Shown here: in pieces, positions 1 through 10,713 of the stretch
How the letters are laid out: each line of letters opens with the position of its first letter
How positions within the stretch are numbered: the stretch's first letter is position 1
Assembly: GCA_030686995.1 (NCBI GenBank)
Contig: CM060698.1
Span: 140,077,106-140,141,105 of the forward strand
Reading direction: 5' to 3'
Length of the DNA stretch: 64,000 nucleotides
Source of the DNA: Artemisia argyi
Lineage: Eukaryota > Streptophyta > Magnoliopsida > Asterales > Asteraceae
The notes under the pieces: generated by a model
Told to the model about the DNA's origin: nothing
Database searches by the model: none
Seen by the model: only the letters and a program-made list of their open reading frames with translations
Program-made: the position numbers and the translations under genes

Positions 1-152
1 AGTGATGATAGAGTAGTGCCATTTGTTTATTTTTATCAGTTGACTTTTGGAATTTCTAACTAGTAATTGACTACATTTATATTTGTTTCTTTATCCTTTA
101 CTTGGTTATGACTTTTTTTTTTTTTTTTTTTTTTTTTTCTATTTATTTTTTT
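1..152. other. Left flank of the MULE, low complexity
   Basis: AT-rich sequence without a credible gene, ending in a T tract (about 111-138) and T-rich DNA directly before the first terminal inverted repeat. The short open frames here come from the T tract. No target-site duplication could be read, because both flanks of the MULE are T/A-rich. Confidence 0.6.
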
Positions 153-245
153 AAGACAAAATTTCACCGTTCGTCCCTAAACTTGTCAAGATTCTCGTGT
201 ATCGTCCTTAAACTATTTTTTTTCACTTTCGTCCCTGAACTTGTC
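153..245 (+). repeat. MULE left terminal inverted repeat
   Basis: Matches the reverse complement of 16046-16139 over ~93 bp with a handful of mismatches and T-run length differences. It contains two copies of a CGTCCCT(A/G)AACTTGTC motif, which may be a transposase-binding repeat (inference). Confidence 0.85.
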
Positions 246-548
246 AAACGACGACTCGTTTGGTTCCTGGGAGCGCATTTTGGCAGACGGACGTTATGTC
301 CGTCCGTTATCTGATGTGGCAAGCTTGGGTTTTTTCGTCTTTTCACCTATTTCATATTCTCACCGTTCGTCCCCAATGCCGTTTGTATATTGTAGCAAAC
401 GCTTTGCATGTTTCGTCCCTAACAAAAACGATGCGTGTTGTGTAAAAATTCGACCGTTGGCCAGAAGTGAACCATGTAAATACCCGTCCATTGTGCACAT
501 AATAAGTATGTAAAACACACATCTTCTCAAAAGAAAAACAGAGCAACG

Positions 549-908
549 ATGGTGGTCTGCACATGTGGTAAACCCGTTGTTGTCAAGACTTCTTGGACAA
601 ACAGGAATCCAGGTCGTCGTTTCTTTGGCTGTCCGAAAATTGTAAGTTTGTCATTGTGTTGTTTATTTAAAAAAAAATGTGTTGCTTATTTACACACTTT
701 GTTGTTTCAGGGCTCAAACTGTCCTTTTCTGGGATGGTTGGATCCTCCGATGTGCGCAAGGTCAGTAGACATTATCCCTGGTTTGTTGAGGAGGATTAAT
801 GCTCTACGAGGTGTTGTTGAAGAGCTTGAAGAACAGCGGTCCAAGTACAAGAAGTATATCATCATCAGTTGGGTTTTGTTTGCATTGTATGTTTATTTAA
901 CTGCTTGA
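549..908 (+). CDS. GRF-type zinc finger protein with C-terminal membrane segment (MULE gene 1)
   Basis: Two exons, 549-641 and 711-908, flank a 69-bp GT-AG intron (642-710). The spliced protein is 96 residues. The N-terminal half is a GRF zinc finger: CTCGKP, then a basic stretch ending RRFFGCP, then SNCPFLGW and MCARS, with the four metal-binding cysteines in the expected order. A short predicted coiled coil rich in E, R and L follows (about residues 62-78), then a hydrophobic C-terminal segment (IIISWVLFALYVYL) that could span a membrane. Small GRF proteins of this shape are common in plant genomes and often sit in transposable elements. GRF fingers bind nucleic acids in other proteins. The position next to the left TIR and inward orientation suggest an element-encoded gene, but its function here is unknown. 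Confidence 0.75.
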   Translation: MVVCTCGKPVVVKTSWTNRNPGRRFFGCPKIVSLSLCCLFKKKCVAYLHTLLFQGSNCPFLGWLDPPMCARSVDIIPGLLRRINALRGVVEELEEQRSKYKKYIIISWVLFALYVYLTA

Positions 909-1458
909 CATGTGTTGTGTAGTAGTTGTTAGTTTCTGATGGTGGTGGGTGAATGCTTTTAGTATTTTCGAGTAGATGATGGTAGTTGGGTGGTGAAGCA
1001 GTCATCTGTAATGGTTGTCAATGGTCAATGAAATTTCTTGTTTGAATAATGGATAAATCGAAATGGTTTGTGATCAAGTAAATGTGGCTTGTTATTGTGA
1101 AGTATTTTGTTTGATTGTTCAATGCATAATATGATTGACTTAGGGAAATTAACAAACCATAAGGCTGTAGTTTGACTTAGGGAAGTCAACAAACCATAAG
1201 GCTGTAGTTTGACTTAATAAAGTCAACTAACTGAACCATTTTAATGGTAAATATTTGCGCATGGTGCCATAAACCTTTTTTTGATAATATTAACTAAAAC
1301 AGTATATGAGAGTCAACAAATGCAGATTCATTACCAATAATAAAAGAACATAAATTTGTTCTTCATTACAAAAGAGATATTGGTTATACCATGAAAACAC
1401 ATTATTATCATGAACTGCCATAATTAACTGCTATAAGTTTCCTTTTCCTTGATTGGCT
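909..1458. other. Spacer with tandem copies of a dispersed MULE motif
   Basis: No gene seen. 1138-1215 holds two tandem copies of a ~43-bp unit (core GACTTAGGGAAGTCAACAAA followed by CCATAAGGCTGTAGTTT). Further copies occur near 2195-2235 (degenerate) and 2584-2655, and inverted near 4668-4745, all close to the small genes. Confidence 0.6.
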
Positions 1459-1914
1459 TCAAGGCTTATTTGCAGGAGTGGAGGTTGAATCTTTGTTAGC
1501 TTGAAACTTTAAATACTTGCTATAAGCAGAATCAGCAGTACCAATGATATAATGAATTGTTGGAATGGTGCTTGAACGTTTTGGACCTTGAAGCTTTAAA
1601 TACTGGGCATAATCAGGATCAACAGGACCAATGATATACTCAGAGGTTGTAGGAGTGCTGGTTGAACCTTTTTGAGCTTGAAGAGTTAAAAACTTGGCAT
1701 AATCATCATTAACAGGACCAATGATATACTCAGACCTTGTAGGTTTGCTTTCTGCAAATAAGGAAAAAGAGAGCATCAAAAAACAAAAAAATATAGCTTC
1801 ACAAATAGATAAATATTAACAGAAAACGACCCTATATTGACCTTTTTTAATTAAATACAGCCAATTACATAGCAAAACAGAAATAACAATACCTTTTTTG
1901 TTTGTAGCCTTCAT
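1459..1914 (-). CDS. Three-repeat small protein of unknown function (MULE gene 2)
   Basis: Proposed structure: a 22-nt first exon (1893-1914) encoding MKATNKK plus one base, a GT-AG intron (1752-1892), and a second exon (1459-1751). The start lies within a larger open frame, but the splice sites (AAG|GTATT, TTTGCAG|AAAG) keep the frame and give a purine-rich start. The mature protein (~104 residues) is mostly three ~30-residue repeats of the form YIIG(P/T)-x-D-x2-Y-x3-L-x2-Q-x2-K, each with an S/T-rich linker. I recognise no family. The regular Tyr/Leu spacing suggests each repeat folds as a small unit or binds a partner. The microexon layout matches MULE gene 4. Confidence 0.5.
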
Positions 1915-2982
1915 TTTGTGTGAAGTAACGTTATAGGATATTTAGGTTTAAGAGAAATTTAGGTTACAAGATTGATTATGTAGGTTTGTGTGTGTGTTTC
2001 ATCGGTTGGGTGGGTATTATATGAGAAGGGATTAAATGAGATGGAAATATGTGTGGATGATCGGTTTGGTGGGTATTTAATGGGTTTGGTTGGGTGGCAT
2101 TCACACGACTTTATCGGCTCACCAGTACTAAGTTCCATATATATAACAGTAGTAAAATCTTAGTACTGGTAGTACAAAATTCCTTGTAACATAATATGAT
2201 TTGGTTAGGGAAGTTAAGAAACCATAACAGCAAGCCTGAGAGGGCCAAGAACCAGATGTTGCAGTCGCGAAGAAGAGGACATTCAAGAAGTTCAGTTTAT
2301 GTGGAGTTGATCTCAATGCTTTGCTTGACATGTCTACCGATGAGTTGGTCAAGATGTTCACTGCTCGTGCTCTAAGTTGGTTTCAGAGGAGTTTGAAGAG
2401 GAAGCTAAACATTCATCCCATTGAAGTGAGGAAGCTACTTGTTTTAAAGGATTATGCTACTAGTTTTAAAGGTTTACCCCTAGTATTTTGTCATTTCAGA
2501 AGGTTAAGATGATACTTGTTTTAAAGGATTTTGCAACTTTATTGGTTTTGTTTTTTTTTCAAAAAACACGTGAAAAAAAAACCAACCCATAAAGCTGTAG
2601 TTTGAGATAGGGAAGTCAACAAACCAAAAGGCTGTAGTTTGACTTGATAAAGTACCCTTTTGCACTAACAGTATTAATTTTTTACTATTGTTCGAAATAA
2701 AAAACTTAATACTGGTGAGCCAATAAAAGCGTGTGAAGACCACCCAACAGAACCCAACCCATTACATACAATACATAGATACATTCCCAAATAAAATGGA
2801 AATATAAATGTGTTCATATTTCCAACAAATAATTGGGAACCGAAGAGTCCAATAAAAGGCTGTAAAATTTAATAAAGACTCTTCGTTTTCCCCATTGTGT
2901 GTCTATATATTGGTTACTGCCACATTATGCATCATACTAATCTAATACTAGCAAACATTAAACAACTTAAAGTGTAAGTAAA
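1915..2982. other. Intergenic repeat modules inside the MULE
   Basis: No gene supported. Around 2030-2170 and, inverted, around 2640-2770 lie related modules containing GGTTGGGTGG, CACACG, GGCTCACCAGTA and TAGTACTGGTAGTAC-like strings. A third copy sits at 4880-4990. They flank the small genes and could be duplicated promoter or terminator regions. A TATA-like TCTATATATTGG at about 2900 lies ~80 bp before the start of gene 3. Confidence 0.45.
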
Positions 2983-4506
2983 ATGTCAGGAACCAAGAGA
3001 GCCAGAGATGCTGTTGCAACCGACAACACAGAAGAAGAAAACAAGGAAGTGATGAAACGAGCAAGGGAAGATCCAAAAGAGCCAGAGGTGCCTTCGTTGG
3101 AAAATGGCTCGAACGATAAGGATAAGAAGGAGGTGGATGAAGAAAAGGAGAAGGTTGCTCCTCCAAGCCCTGCTGAAGTTGAAAGACGCAGGCTTGCTGC
3201 AAAAAAGAGGGTCGATGAGCATTGGAAGGAGATCAATGATGTTAGGAGATTAGAAGAAAGGGATACAAAGAATAAAAAATATGTTATATGTAATTAGGGC
3301 TGGCAATTTTGACACGAAACCTGTTAACACGACACGACACGACCTGTTCTTAACAGGTTTCGTGTTTGACCTTAACAGGTTTCGTGTCTTAACAGGTCAG
3401 ACCTGTTAAGACCTGTTAATTTTCGTGCCTTAACAGTTCAGACTTGTTAAGACCTGTTAGTGACCTGTTATGATGTTGTATATATAAGTTCCAAAATCCT
3501 AACCCTATCTTATCTCTCATTATCTCTCTTTTTGTCCGCCCCCATCTATCTTATCTCTCATTCTCTCTCTCTCTTTTTTTTAATCAGCTTATCAAACCTC
3601 AAGTCATCACCCACCATCATCATAACTCCAAAAAATGATACGGAATATCTAAGATTCATCTTATCATCACCAAACATTTAAAATGATACGAGAATATCTA
3701 AGATTCATCACTAAATTCATAACCGAATCAAGACAAAGGCTTCAAGATCCGGTTCAAGAAATCAAGACAAAGGCTTCAAGAAATCAATGGGGTTGTTGCT
3801 GTTCTTGATGTTTTGTTGTTGTTCGATTTGTTGTTGTTCTTTTTCTTTTTCTTTTGTTCGATTTGTTGTTGTTCGATTTGTTTTCTTTTGTTCGATTTGT
3901 TGTTGTACTTTTTCTTTTGTTCTTCAAGAAATCAATGGGGTTGTTGCTGTTCAATAAATCAAGACAAAGGAGTAGATATGCATCTGTGAATCTTTGAAAA
4001 AAATAAGATCTACTGATATTAATGTTAATTCATTAATGAGAAATATAAATAATTAGAATTAAACCTGCTTGTATTATTTGTGGATGAGGTTTATTAGTTT
4101 TTTTATTTATTTTAGTGCTTTTACTTTATTGTTTTTTTATAAAAGGAGTAAATATGCATCTGTGAATCTGTGAATTTGTTCAATTTAATTTGTTTTTCGC
4201 AAAAAAAAAATAAAAAAATAAAGAAAAGAAGAGAAAAAAAGAATCCCTAAAATCCTAATATGCATGTTAACAGGTTCTTAACAGGTCTTAACAGGTTAAC
4301 CTGTTTATTTTCGTGTCGTGTTCGTGTTTGAGAAAAATGACACGATAAGCTAACAGGTCGTGTTCGTGTTTGACCTTAACAGGTTCGTGTCTTAACAGGT
4401 TCGTGTAACCTGTTATGCCAGCCCTATATGTAATGAAGAAAAGGATGAAGAATGTTTAGAAACATTCTCGTATGATGAATTGTATAAGTCGTATGAGTCT
4501 GATTAA
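2983..4506 (+). pseudogene. Lys/Glu-rich small protein split by a hAT insertion (MULE gene 3)
   Basis: The frame starts at 2983 and is open to 3294, the last base of the left target duplication. There the hAT element supplies an immediate TAG. Resuming at 4435, directly after the right 8-bp duplication, the same frame stays open for 23 more codons to a TAA at 4504-4506. The ancestral product was therefore ~127 residues: very rich in K, E and D, with a basic KRAR near the N-terminus, an EEVxRRxLAAKKR-type helical centre and an acidic C-terminus with two tyrosines (DELYKSYESD). It is probably largely helical or disordered. I recognise no family. The present allele would make a 104-residue truncated protein. 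Confidence 0.6.
3295..4426. mobile_element. Non-autonomous hAT element inserted in MULE gene 3
   Basis: The ends are TAGGGCTGGCA and its inverted complement TGCCAGCCCTA, flanked by the exact 8-bp duplication TATGTAAT (3287-3294 and 4427-4434). Subterminal regions at both ends contain many AACAGGT/ACCTGTT copies and GTGTCGTG-type motifs, as expected for hAT transposase binding. The interior (3500-4200) is T-rich low-complexity DNA without coding capacity, so movement would have needed a transposase in trans. Confidence 0.92.
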
Positions 4507-5155
4507 TTTAATTGTGTACTGGAAAAACTTTGTTTAATAATAATTTTATTGTTGATTTTCTAAGTTTCCTTGTTCTCAATTGCATGAAATATAAATTGTA
4601 ATAAGTTAATTTTACCCATGTTCAGGTTTGAAAGCAAAAAGTGAGGTTTACAAGTGAATATACAATAATTGGTCACTTAGTTGACTTTATTAAGTCAAAG
4701 TAGACCCTTATGGTTTATTGAGTTCCCTAAGTGAAACTACAACCTTATTGTTTGTTTTTATTTTAAAGAACAATCGTTTAAAACAAGTTGCGTCTTCACT
4801 TTCTGAAATGACAAAAGACTAACAGGGAACCAAATTAATAGTCTTTCATGAGAAAGATAAGTGGTAGTACTTAATGGTTTGGGTTGGGTGGACTTCACAC
4901 GTTTGGAAGGCTCAGCAGTACTAACTTCCTTATATCTAGCAGTATTAAAATGTTAATACTGGTAGTACAAAAAAATTTCTAACCGTATTAACTAGTTAGT
5001 CCTGGTACTGTTGTTATCTTATCAGCAGTACATGGTTAGTGTACCATTCAACTGCTTGAATTAAAAATACCCAACAAACTAGTACAAAAGGGTAACAACA
5101 TGTTTATTCAGGTTACAACAATATTATTCAATCATACCACGTCCTAAATCAACTA
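4507..5155. other. Spacer with inverted copies of the MULE dispersed motifs
   Basis: No gene. 4668-4745 is an inverted copy of the GACTTAGGGAAGTCAAC-type unit, and 4880-4990 a copy of the GGTTGGGTGG...TACTGGTAGTAC module. These flank gene 3 on its downstream side, mirroring the copies upstream. Confidence 0.5.
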
Positions 5156-5964
5156 TTACATTTTCTTTTCACCCTTACCTTTTGGAAAAGGTTTGGCAAT
5201 TGCTGGAGCAAATGGTTTGATACCATTGTCTTCATAGAACTGATCACTTGGAAGGCCTAACACCTTTTCCCTTTCATCAAAAAGCTGTTTCTTTGTCTTT
5301 TTAGGATTCTTAAACTTCCTAGCATCAATCTTTCTGGTCACAGAACCTGAATAAGTCTTTGGAAAATACCCTTCCCAGCTGTTGGTTGAAGTTGACTCAC
5401 TCCAGTTGTTGATGGATGATGAGTGCTCAAACACTCATCATTTTTTGTCTAATCTGAACTGCAAAACATACAAAAACACTCAGTAATGCATCAAAATACT
5501 GAAAATATTTCAAAATTGTGTTTTATATGTTTTAGATGCAAAATAAGCAAAAACAGATAAAAAACGTACAAAGTTTGCAAAATTGGCAGTTTTAGTCCCC
5601 CAACTTTCATAAAAATACAAAACTAGTCCCTAGATATTCAAAATATAGAAAATTATCACCAAAGGTCCTTTTGAAATCATAAGTTGTCATATTTAGTCCT
5701 TTGGTGAAAAATTAGAAAGTTTTGGAAATTTACAGTTTGATCCCTGGAGTTTCAGAAATTTACAAATTTGGTCCCCGGGAAATTTTGAAAAATGAAAATG
5801 AAAAAAAAAAATGGTTTTTTGAAATATTGGTGTTTGGCATTTTGGTCCTTGGTGTTACTTTTGGGGGATTTCATTTTCAGTCCCTTAGTTTTGCAAAATT
5901 ACAACTTAGGTCAAAGTTAATCAAACGGACCCTTATTGTTATTTAATCCACAATCCAAACCCAA

Positions 5965-6014
<50 letters not shown>

Positions 6015-9000
6015 CATAGCCTGATCCAATTACCCCCACAGCCCACCAAGCCCACTCCCTAATAAAATTAGCCCCCGTTTTTATTTTAAACCCGGTCAAA
6101 CCAAATTTGACCATCCCTAACCTCCCACAAATACCACCACCACTTGCACCTGCTACCCCTGCCATGCCCCCTCCTCCACCTCAGACTACTCCCATGCCTT
6201 GTCCCCCTAGCCTCCAATACACTCCAAACAACATTTATTACCCACATAATCCTCCAAGTTACCACGACCTGCCAAATGGTCCTTTCCCGCCAAAAGAAAG
6301 ATAAACGGCTGGGATTGAATGAAGCCATCCAAGGGCTCTAAGTGAAGTGGGATTTACTCAGATACCATCCCTCAACCATATAAGTCAAAAAAAAGGAAGA
6401 AAGAAGGGGAGTAGTTAGATAAAGTAGTTTAGTTTTAGTCTAGTAGTGTCATTTTAGCAAAATTAAGCTTGTATGTTTTTCAATTCAGTGTAAGGCTTAT
6501 GCTATAGACTTTTTTAATGTAATTTAAATCTTTTATAATCAAGAAATTAGTTTCATCTTGTTAAATTGAGAATTTGCAGTTTCTTAGTGTAATTTTCATG
6601 TTTTCTTAAATTATGTTAAAAGTTATGTTTCAGTGTTTCACTAGGCTTATATAAGTTACTATGAAGCTTTTATAAGCTCCTAAAGTGTTTAAATCAAGTT
6701 TTTGGTCATAAGTAAAAAATACATAAAAATACCTCAAAAATAGATAATAAATAAAAAATAAGCGTTGAAGAAGATTGAAGCAAGGAGCAGGGTATTACTT
6801 GGATTGCAATGGGTTTAAAACTCCATCGGGAGTCTTAGGTTTGTGAACTTGGTACCTAGTATCTCCATTCTCAGCATGAATCCAAATGTGAGCCAAGTTC
6901 TTATTTTTGTCATTCTACTGTAGATGTTCTTAATGTACATGTATTTCTGTTGAGTTGTAATTTTTAAGTATCTGTTAGCCTAAATCTTGTTTAAATTCAC
7001 ATGTTTGCTCATTAGAATCTAATAGTAATCTCATTTCTCATTAAACTGTCAAAGTTACCTTGTCATTGAATCATGGTGTTTCATTGTTGTTGTTGTTGTT
7101 GTTTCTGTATTCCCATTAGCATCATAAATCATTACAAGTCCTTAAAATCCAGTGTCATGGGTTAGATTGTAGATTTGCTTCACCATTCATGAAAAATCAG
7201 GTTTTAAGGGGTGTTTTGGCATTGCCTTGTTCACTATGATCTCATTGTTGTTTGTGGTTAGAATAGGTTTAGACAACCTATTTTAGGTTAGTAGAACTTG
7301 TTTCAACATTTTAAGTCATTAGTTACTTGTTAAAAGTCAAACTCACCATCCCATTCCCTTAACAGTTAACTGTTAAGGGTCTTGGGTTTCAAAACTCACC
7401 TATTGTCATTATAAGTTATGCTCTTAGCTAAATTTAACCTTGTTGTAGCATAAAATGTCCATTCCAGTTCATTAGGATCATCAAAAGTTGAAAAAAGTCA
7501 AAAGTTCAAGTTTCATTCAAAAGTCAAATTGCATGATATTCAGAATTTTACAAAAGTTCAAGTAATTTTGTAGATTTTTGTGTTTCCCTTCAGGAGGTGA
7601 AACTTATTCCATCTCAAAGCCCCCCAGCTCAACTTTCATATCCTAGCATCCTTAGATTTTTACTAATTTTTGTGTGGGCCCCACTTAGCTCCAAAGACAG
7701 CTACAGGGCTGCAATCTGCTCTGTCTCAGCAGATCAGTGGCCACCACCACCACTTTGTGGTGGTTTTCTGATCACCTCAATGGTCCCCAGCCCTCAAAAC
7801 TTGTTCCTCTCAACCCCCCTCCTAGTAGGGTTCCTCCTTTGACTCATGGTTTGACCCCAAGACCTGTGGACCCCACTTGATTTAGCCCTTAAAGCTTGTC
7901 CCAGTTTTCAGTTAAGAAACAAAAAGTTGAGTGCTTATTCAGCTTAATTGCTTATTGTGTGATCCACCTCTGCTTTTTCTGGCTTATACTTGACTAATAC
8001 ACTCAATTGAATCAGATTCAACCATTGTGGGTCCCACTTTAAGCCATTTTAGCTCATTTTCCATTTTGGTCAACAAAAGTCAACTGTTGGCTTTTTGCTT
8101 TCATTTGTGCTTATTTTTAAGTTACAAAAAGTTTGTTTTCACAAAAGTCTTTCATTTTTAGTTATAAAATAGGTTGGTAAAAGAAAAATCAAGAAAAAAA
8201 TAATTTAATATTAAGTGATAGTTTCTATTTAATGTAATTTAATTTTAATTTTCATTTTTAAATTTTTGTTAAGTACTTAGCTATTTTATATTTTTATTAA
8301 ATTCCTCATATATTAAAGTATTTATAATAATTTTTTCAGATTTTTATTTTGTCATTAAGTATTTATTAGATTTAATCTTAGTTTTATTTATAATTAATTA
8401 ATAATTAGTTTTAAATAGCATAATTAGTTTTTATTAAGCAAAACCTAGTTTTTATATTTTTTATAGCTTTTATATGTTATAAAATAATTTTATAAATTTT
8501 ATTATAATTTTTACTGTTCATTTTCTATTTTTCTTAATTTAAAATAGTTTAATTAGATAATTAATAATTAATTAGTAATTAATTAATATAAAATTCACAA
8601 AAAGACAAAAACACATATTTTTAGTTTTAAAACTTATTTTTAGTTATTTTATAATTTTAGAAATTTTATTTTCATTTTTCTAGTGCTTAATTAATATTAT
8701 ATTGTATTTAAATGTTTTAAATATTATTAATTAGTATTAATTAGTATTTAATTAATAATAAATAAATAATTAGTGTAAAAATTAATTTTCTTTTTCAAAA
8801 ATTTTTCTTTTACCTTTTAGTTTGTAAAAAAAAGTCATTTTCACCCCCTGGGTGTTTTCAAATTCCCGTTTTCACTTTTTATTTTGTACGTTCGCGTTAT
8901 TTTAAATGTAACATACGCATTTTTAGGTTTAAAATGTTTCTGGTTTTTCCTAGCTTCCAGTCTTGTTTATATAGCTTATTTAAGCTATTTTATTATATAA

Positions 9001-9342
9001 ATCTGTAGTGTAATCACTCACAAACCCCTTTTCATCCAAATTCACCCGATCACAGAACCGTTTTATAACCATTCACACCTCGTCGGGACATAACGACCCG
9101 GGGAAACACTATATTCCGCGGAGCATTGACTCTAGGCTGTTTGACCATCTTGACCACATCCGTGGTTGACTTTGGTTGACGGTTTAGCGTCAATCAATGG
9201 AGCTTGAGTCACTGCTGTTAACGTAAATGATTTCTGCAAACAAGTTAAGAAAACCATTAAAAAAAAGTATGTTACAAATGAAAATGAGGAGGGTGTTGCA
9301 ATTGAGGGTGTCTTTGAAACAACCTTTGTTCTTGGAACTCAT
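5156..9342 (-). pseudogene. Small basic protein, apparently split by repeat insertion (MULE gene 4)
   Basis: The 3' part (5156-5434) is open without an ATG and encodes ~92 residues: an S/T/N/W-rich start (NNWSESTSTNSWEGYFPKTY), a basic middle (KNPKKTKKQLFDEREK), and a Lys/Pro-rich end. A plausible 5' end lies 3.8 kb away at 9324-9342: ATG, six codons, then a GT-AG intron (9234-9323, ending TTTGCAG) leading to an exon beginning at 9233 that reads S/D-rich and stops at ~9197. Both the microexon length and the phase-1 intron copy MULE gene 2. I infer that one gene was interrupted by the repeat DNA between ~5440 and ~9200. The exact junctions are not resolved, and the two parts could be unrelated. 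Confidence 0.35.
5440..9200. repeat. Probable retroelement-derived insertion, gene-free
   Basis: About 3.8 kb with no reading frame longer than ~80 codons. 5575-5930 contains degenerate repeats of a TTAGTCCC/TTGGTCC(C) plus AAATTTACA pattern. An A tract lies at ~5970-6011. 6110-6305 has a proline-rich frame (PPPPQTTPMPCPPS), and 8150-8800 is extremely AT-rich. Read on the minus strand from about 9195 it resembles an LTR (TGACG start, TATA-like region near 8990). I found no matching end or target duplication, so a solo LTR is only a suggestion. Confidence 0.35.
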
Positions 9343-9769
9343 TATTTCAGCAGGTAGAATTGGGTGGTGGAAGATTGGTTAGTGTCTTTGGTTTTATAGA
9401 GGAAAACTTATGCTTGTTTAGTGTTTAAAAAATGCAAAAGTATTCATGTGTCAGTAAAGAAAAAAGTAGTCTTTGGCGCCCTATGACCAGTCATGCCATG
9501 TCTTACTTTTATCATGTGTGCAGACATGAGAAGAAAATAGCGTTTGCATAACCAAGGCCAAAATAGTCATTTTCAAACACAAAATGCCACCACATTTAAT
9601 TGATGTGAGCATTTAATACTCCTTAACCTACCTCACACAATGAAAGTCAAACGGGTGTATTTCAAAATACAAATATATGGCACAACCAGCCGTGTAAAGT
9701 AAATGATCCTACCAACTTGGATAGTCAAGTAAAGTCTCATCTTATTCCAAATTTATCCAAACAAAAGAT
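9343..9769. other. Spacer between MULE genes 4 and 5
   Basis: The two flanking genes are divergent, so this stretch should hold both promoters. No clear TATA box stands out. A CAAACAAAAGAT leader precedes the ATG at 9770. Confidence 0.35.
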
Positions 9770-10075
9770 ATGACACAACCTGCAAGTCCAAATTTAAAGA
9801 GAGAGACAAGTGGTGGTTTTATAGGTCTGGGTGTTCGAACTGGTAATGATCCACAGGTACAGGTGTTGGATGAAAGATGTTTTATCTGTTGTATGGATGT
9901 TAAGTGTTGGAGGCATGAAAACACAGGTGGAAGTGTTGTTGTAGTCACAAAAGCTGCTGGTGCTGAGGCAAACAAAGTAAGTGGTGGTGTTATATGTCTG
10001 GGAATTAGAACTGGGGAAAAAAAGAAGAAAAAAACAAACCCAAGAAAGTTGATTACAAAACAACAACAAATTTGA
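9770..10075 (+). CDS. Small Cys-containing protein with a duplicated motif (MULE gene 5)
   Basis: An uninterrupted 101-residue frame. It contains two copies of SGG(F/V)I-x-LG(V/I)RTG at about residues 15-26 and 70-81, separated by a segment with CFICCMDVKCW, which might bind metal. The C-terminus is a run of five lysines followed by basic and Gln residues, possibly a nuclear-targeting tail. The duplication is visible in the DNA as well (AGTGGTGGT...GTCTGGG). No family is recognised. An open frame of similar length exists on the opposite strand, but it is dominated by low-complexity F/S/T runs and lacks the internal duplication, so I prefer this strand. Confidence 0.45.
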   Translation: MTQPASPNLKRETSGGFIGLGVRTGNDPQVQVLDERCFICCMDVKCWRHENTGGSVVVVTKAAGAEANKVSGGVICLGIRTGEKKKKKTNPRKLITKQQQI

Positions 10076-10363
10076 ATAACTATATTGTAGTAGACCACTG
10101 TCATGGTTTTGGGCATGTCCAAGCCATACTTGTATGTAATGTGTACATTTGCATTTTCATGTTTTGTCTGTGTATTACGGATTGATTAATGTGATGCTCA
10201 TGTTTATGTTTTTGATACATATCAAACACACTAAAAAACATAAAACATATATGAACACATTATTCATTGAAAAACTGAATCATAAGACCCATTACATTCA
10301 TTAACTATAACATGGTGATGTGTACAAAAGAAACCCATTACCAATGTCCAACAACCAACAACC
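10076..10363. other. Convergent 3' spacer between MULE genes 5 and 6
   Basis: No gene. Genes 5 (plus) and 6 (minus) converge here. The AT-rich sequence contains AATAAT-like signals around 10250-10270, consistent with 3' ends. Confidence 0.3.
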
Positions 10364-10713
10364 TCATGAATATTTCTTTCTCACAACAAATTCAATCTTC
10401 TTAAACATCTTGTCCTTGACTTGGTTCGCCATCATCAACAGTGCATTCGCCCGACGCTTATCAATTGTCTGTAATCTCCTAAGCTTCTTGGTATTGCTCC
10501 TTGAAATTCTTGCACGTGAATAGTTTTGAAGTCCAACAATCAGCTCCCCCTACGTCCGACCCTTTCAGAAATTTTTTTGGACTTGTTCTCCAAATCATGT
10601 GCTTGCTGCAAGTTTTCAAGAATCTCTGTGTGGTAAGGGCCAAGCATTAGTTCAGTTAGCACATACAAGTTACAAAGAACCTTTAGATCAATATGACTTT
10701 CAGAGTTGTTCAT
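10364..10713 (-). pseudogene. Small helical protein with one-base frameshift (MULE gene 6)
   Basis: From an ATG at 10711-10713 the frame reads MNNSESHIDLKVLCNLYVLT and on to SKKISERVGRRG, then hits a stop within a few codons. Shifting by one base at the C run 10546-10550 opens ~60 further residues, ending RKKYS and a TGA at 10364-10366, with natural-looking composition (KKLRRLQTIDKRRANALLMM). Together this is ~116 residues of mostly helical, basic protein. The frame upstream of 10713 is also open to 10803, so an earlier start or exon is possible. No family is recognised. Confidence 0.45.

Noticed and set aside
5410..5440. Hairpin GATGAGTG/CACTCATC as a Helitron 3' end
   Set aside because: No CTRR follows at the right distance on either strand.
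9742..10122. 126-codon minus-strand frame opposite MULE gene 5
   Set aside because: It is low-complexity Phe/Ser/Thr-rich, whereas the plus strand contains a clean internal protein repeat.
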